From NCBI GenBank assembly GCA_017469425.1, contig JAFUGJ010000028.1, forward strand, positions 1 to 33,171: 33,171 bases of DNA. Reading direction: 5' to 3'. The position numbers were made by a program, and so were the translations under genes. Positions 30,637-33,171 of the stretch are shown piece by piece. This stretch comes from Bacteroidales bacterium. GTDB lineage: Bacteria > Bacteroidota > Bacteroidia > Bacteroidales > UBA932. Every line of letters begins with the position of its first letter. The stretch's first letter is position 1. The notes under the pieces are model-generated. The model did no database searches. It saw only the letters and a program-made list of their open reading frames with translations, and was not told the origin of the DNA.

Positions 30637-32147
30637 GACGCTTCTTCCCCTTGCTGCTGATTCTTGGCTGTTTGTGCCTTTCGTGCAAACACGGATCCGA
30701 CGCTCCCCGCAAGGGTAACCCGGTGTTGAGGATGGGCGTCGATTCGGTAGGAGGAAGCATCGTCGTACTCAATTTGGAACTTTTGAATGCTGAGTACGCT
30801 TTTTGCAAAGCCGTACCTGCATCTGAGGCGGCTCCCTCTGCAGAGGCCCTTGGAAAAAGCGGAATACGACTGGAGGCGGGCAGGCAGAGGCTGGAAGGTC
30901 TCAGTCCGGAAACCGATTATGTGGCATACGCATGTGCCGCTGCGGATGAAGTGCTTGGAAGCGTGCAGTCGGTGAGTTTTCGAACCATGGTGTCGGAAGC
31001 ATCGCTTTATGACTGGGAACGCTCCAGAAACGGGATACCGGATTTTGCCGACCTTGTGCTGCTTTATGGCTTATGGCGGAGGGATGCTTCCGGAAAAGTG
31101 CTCGCCTGGTCGGAAGAGCGGATTGCTCCCCTTGTGAGCTGGACGGATGGCGAGGGCCGGGAGCACTGGCTGTTCGACGCTTTTTTGGCTCTTGAAGGAT
31201 GCAATGCCGACGGCAGCAGGTCCTTCATGATAGGCACGCATGAAAACGGCTCTTCCCAGGCCAGGAGGGCCTGCACCAAGGCCGATGCGCAGGCGTTCAT
31301 CGACTGGTGGATGAGAAGCGGCAACGGCTTTTCCGCCCTCGACAAGGCGGTAGGGGATGCGGCGACCCGCATGGGTGCTCCTGCGGTCAGGCGCTATGCC
31401 ATAATGATGATGCCCGATATTCCGGTCAATGAACGATACGACGACCGCAGCAGCTCCACCACATACTGGGGAGAAGTGGACGGCGTAAAACTCGATTTCG
31501 GACGCACTGCCGACAGGCTCAGGGCATATCAATGGTATGTCGACGAGGTCCGCAGGCGTTTTGATGAGGCCGGGTTCAGCAATTTGGAGCTCGGAGGCTT
31601 TTATCCCATGACCGAAGAGCTTCCGACCACGCGTGCCGGGCTTCCCGGACAGGGTGAGGTTGGAATGGACGGCTGGGAGCAGCAGTATAAGCGTTGGGAT
31701 GATATTTTTCCCGCCCTTTCCGATTATATCCATCAGTACAAGCAAAGTGTGGTATGGATTCCCTACCGCAATGCCGCAGGGTACAGGTACACTTCCGAAC
31801 TTGGACTGGACTATGTTTTCATGCAGCCTAACCGTCTGTGGAATTCCGATGCGAGGTATAATATGGCCGATTTCTTTGAAACAATATCGGCCTTCGGGCT
31901 TGGGATGGAACTCGAGTTCGACGACAACATCCTTTCAGGCAGGGCAAATTCCGATACTTATCAGGCAAGATGGAGGGAGTATGTCGATGGCATGCGCGAA
32001 AATGGAGTTTACGGCTCCCGGCGCTTTGCCCTTTATCAGGACACCGATTCGTTCAATCATTTCCGCCTTTCCGGGAATGCCCGAGACCGGGAGATATATG
32101 ACGAACTGTGTGAACTGGTGTCCGGCAATCCCCTGAAGGCGAAATAA
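30633..32147 (+). CDS. DUF4855 lipoprotein with extra N-terminal domain, second of two
   Basis: This 504-residue paralogue of the preceding gene has a GTG start at 30633 that overlaps the previous stop as GTGA. The lipid cysteine is C18 (LCLSC). Residues about 25-120 form an extra fibronectin-III-like beta domain (LEGLSPETDYVAYACAAA). The DUF4855 part then repeats the same motifs as its neighbour: LVLLYG, LVSWTDGEGREHWLFDAFLALE, TTYWGEVDGVKLDFG, LGGFYPMTEELP (320-331; E328, E329), VVWIPYRNAAGY, DYVFMQPNRLW and LGMELEFDD (423-431; E426, E428). The two proteins probably arose by tandem duplication and may act on different linkages of the same glycan. It is the last gene of the operon; 14 nt separate it from the convergent gene. 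Confidence 0.77.
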   Translation: MRRFFPLLLILGCLCLSCKHGSDAPRKGNPVLRMGVDSVGGSIVVLNLELLNAEYAFCKAVPASEAAPSAEALGKSGIRLEAGRQRLEGLSPETDYVAYACAAADEVLGSVQSVSFRTMVSEASLYDWERSRNGIPDFADLVLLYGLWRRDASGKVLAWSEERIAPLVSWTDGEGREHWLFDAFLALEGCNADGSRSFMIGTHENGSSQARRACTKADAQAFIDWWMRSGNGFSALDKAVGDAATRMGAPAVRRYAIMMMPDIPVNERYDDRSSSTTYWGEVDGVKLDFGRTADRLRAYQWYVDEVRRRFDEAGFSNLELGGFYPMTEELPTTRAGLPGQGEVGMDGWEQQYKRWDDIFPALSDYIHQYKQSVVWIPYRNAAGYRYTSELGLDYVFMQPNRLWNSDARYNMADFFETISAFGLGMELEFDDNILSGRANSDTYQARWREYVDGMRENGVYGSRRFALYQDTDSFNHFRLSGNARDREIYDELCELVSGNPLKAK

Positions 32148-32161
32148 TATTTGCAAACCTG

Positions 32162-33171
32162 TCAGTGATTTATGACGGGGAACTGGCTGATGCGCAGTTT
32201 CGTGCATCCATAGGGCACGAGGGAGATTTCCTTCGTGCCTGTTTTTTCGTGGCTGGTGAGGTCGTTCACATCGGCGCCGCTGCCAAGAGACCATGGCAGA
32301 GGGCCGCAGTCGCCGTTGTACAGGGTCCAGTCGGGAATCCTGGCCGCTTCCAGCTTCAGGCTCAGGGGCGCCCCCTCCATGGTCCAGTACCACGGGCCTG
32401 CGAGTTTTGTGCTGTCGATGCTTACGCTGATGCTTCCGGGGTCTTTCAGCTGATGGTCGACCAGGGCGTAATTCCATTCGGAACTTGTCAGCACTTCGAA
32501 GCATCCGTCGCCGAATTCCTTGCGTGTGTCGCCGCTGAAATCCTGCCATTTCCAGTTCTCTTCAAGTCCGAGCGCATATACCAGCGGGCCTCTTTCCACT
32601 GCGGCGGAATTCTCATGCCAGCGCGAAATCTCCACTTCCATGGGAAGGCGGAGGGTAAGGGCATCGCCATCGTTCCAGCTTCGTTCAATCCTCACGATGG
32701 GCTCCCCGCCATCCACCGGCTCTCCGTTCAAAAGGATTTCGGGCTCTTTGCACCATGCAGGAATCCTGAGTTCGAGAGTGAAAGAAACGGGGGAGGAAGT
32801 GTTGATGGTGAAGGATACAAGCCCGTCCATGGGGTAGCAGGTTTCCTCGGAAATGCGTACTTTCGTGCCGAGAATCTCCGTTTCGACTGTGCACGGGGAA
32901 TAAACGAGGGCGGCAAGACCTTCCCCGGGCGTGGAATACCAGAGGTTCTGCGTGAACTTCGGCCAGCCCTGATGGTGGTTGGAAAGACAGCAGGGATAGG
33001 CGGTGAGAAAGCCGAACACCTGGCCGGTGCCTTTCTGCCCCACATCGAAATTGTGGAGCCCAAGGATCACCTGTGCCTGGTTGGGCTTCTGAAAATACTG
33101 GTGGTATTTGAAGTCGCTGCTGATTTGTGCGGGAAGGGCATTGAACGCCACTCTTTCCAGCTCGTCGGCAA
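32162..33171 (-). CDS. GH127-like (DUF1680) glycoside hydrolase, partial
   Basis: The C-terminal 336 codons are visible; the N-terminal part lies beyond the right edge. The frame opens ADELERVAFNALPAQI and continues with GFLTAYPCCLSNHHQGWPKF. The adjacent cysteines encoded at 32987-32992 match the Cys-Cys pair of GH127 beta-L-arabinofuranosidases, in which one cysteine is the nucleophile and both take part in a zinc site. The rest consists of beta-rich C-terminal domains (LRIPAWCKEPEILLNGE, RGPLVYALGLE). The family is diverse, so L-arabinofuranose is only a possible substrate. The gene is convergent with the DUF4855 operon and may belong to the same locus under other control. No terminator is visible in the 14-nt gap. 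Confidence 0.85.
   Translation of the reverse strand, partial: ADELERVAFNALPAQISSDFKYHQYFQKPNQAQVILGLHNFDVGQKGTGQVFGFLTAYPCCLSNHHQGWPKFTQNLWYSTPGEGLAALVYSPCTVETEILGTKVRISEETCYPMDGLVSFTINTSSPVSFTLELRIPAWCKEPEILLNGEPVDGGEPIVRIERSWNDGDALTLRLPMEVEISRWHENSAAVERGPLVYALGLEENWKWQDFSGDTRKEFGDGCFEVLTSSEWNYALVDHQLKDPGSISVSIDSTKLAGPWYWTMEGAPLSLKLEAARIPDWTLYNGDCGPLPWSLGSGADVNDLTSHEKTGTKEISLVPYGCTKLRISQFPVINH

Overview
The window looks like a chromosomal segment of a Bacteroidota bacterium, most likely Bacteroidales. The reasons are a SusC/SusD pair with BACON, DUF1735, GH97 and DUF4855 proteins, many lipoprotein signals of the Bacteroidetes kind, promoters of the Bacteroidetes sigma-ABfr type (TTTG, about 19-20 nt, TAnnTTTG), and the Bacteroidetes form of the V-type ATPase operon. 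No rRNA, tRNA, CRISPR array or transposase was seen.

Region 1 (1-6311, minus strand) is a V-type ATP synthase operon read E, DUF2764 (C-like), A, B, D, I. All junctions overlap or touch, and subunit I runs off the left edge.

Region 2 (6312-14790) is an accessory, defence-like island. It holds a GIY-YIG protein overlapping a small membrane protein, an AAA/DUF4143 ATPase with 23-bp tandem repeats upstream of its promoter, and a nucleoside 2-deoxyribosyltransferase-like protein. An AT-rich restriction-modification block follows: an HTH controller, a C5-cytosine methyltransferase, a DUF3883 PD-(D/E)xK endonuclease and a second C5-methyltransferase, all read leftwards. A Vsr mismatch endonuclease is divergent from it. 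A perfect 18-bp palindrome lies between the controller and vsr promoters and is a good candidate for the shared operator. Beyond vsr lies about 790 bp without an intact gene. It carries a strong hairpin, a near-consensus promoter that appears to drive a short structured RNA, a REP-like repeat, and the remains of a DUF1016 (YhcG-like) nuclease gene.

Region 3 (14791-33171) is a glycan utilisation locus. A minus-strand operon encodes a ROK regulator, a fibronectin-III/phosphodiester-glycosidase lipoprotein and an SGNH hydrolase, each pair overlapping by 4 nt. Divergent from it, a plus-strand operon encodes a BACON/beta-helix lipoprotein, an inverting-type GH97, SusC, SusD, a DUF1735 lipoprotein and two adjacent DUF4855 lipoproteins. 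A convergent GH127-type gene runs off the right edge. The AT-rich region between the divergent operons has a good promoter in each direction, and ATTCAA half-sites lie beside both -33 boxes. This suggests that the ROK protein is the local sugar-responsive regulator; no HTCS, SusR or ECF-sigma/anti-sigma pair is visible.

Family names come from recalled motifs and domain order, not from a database search.
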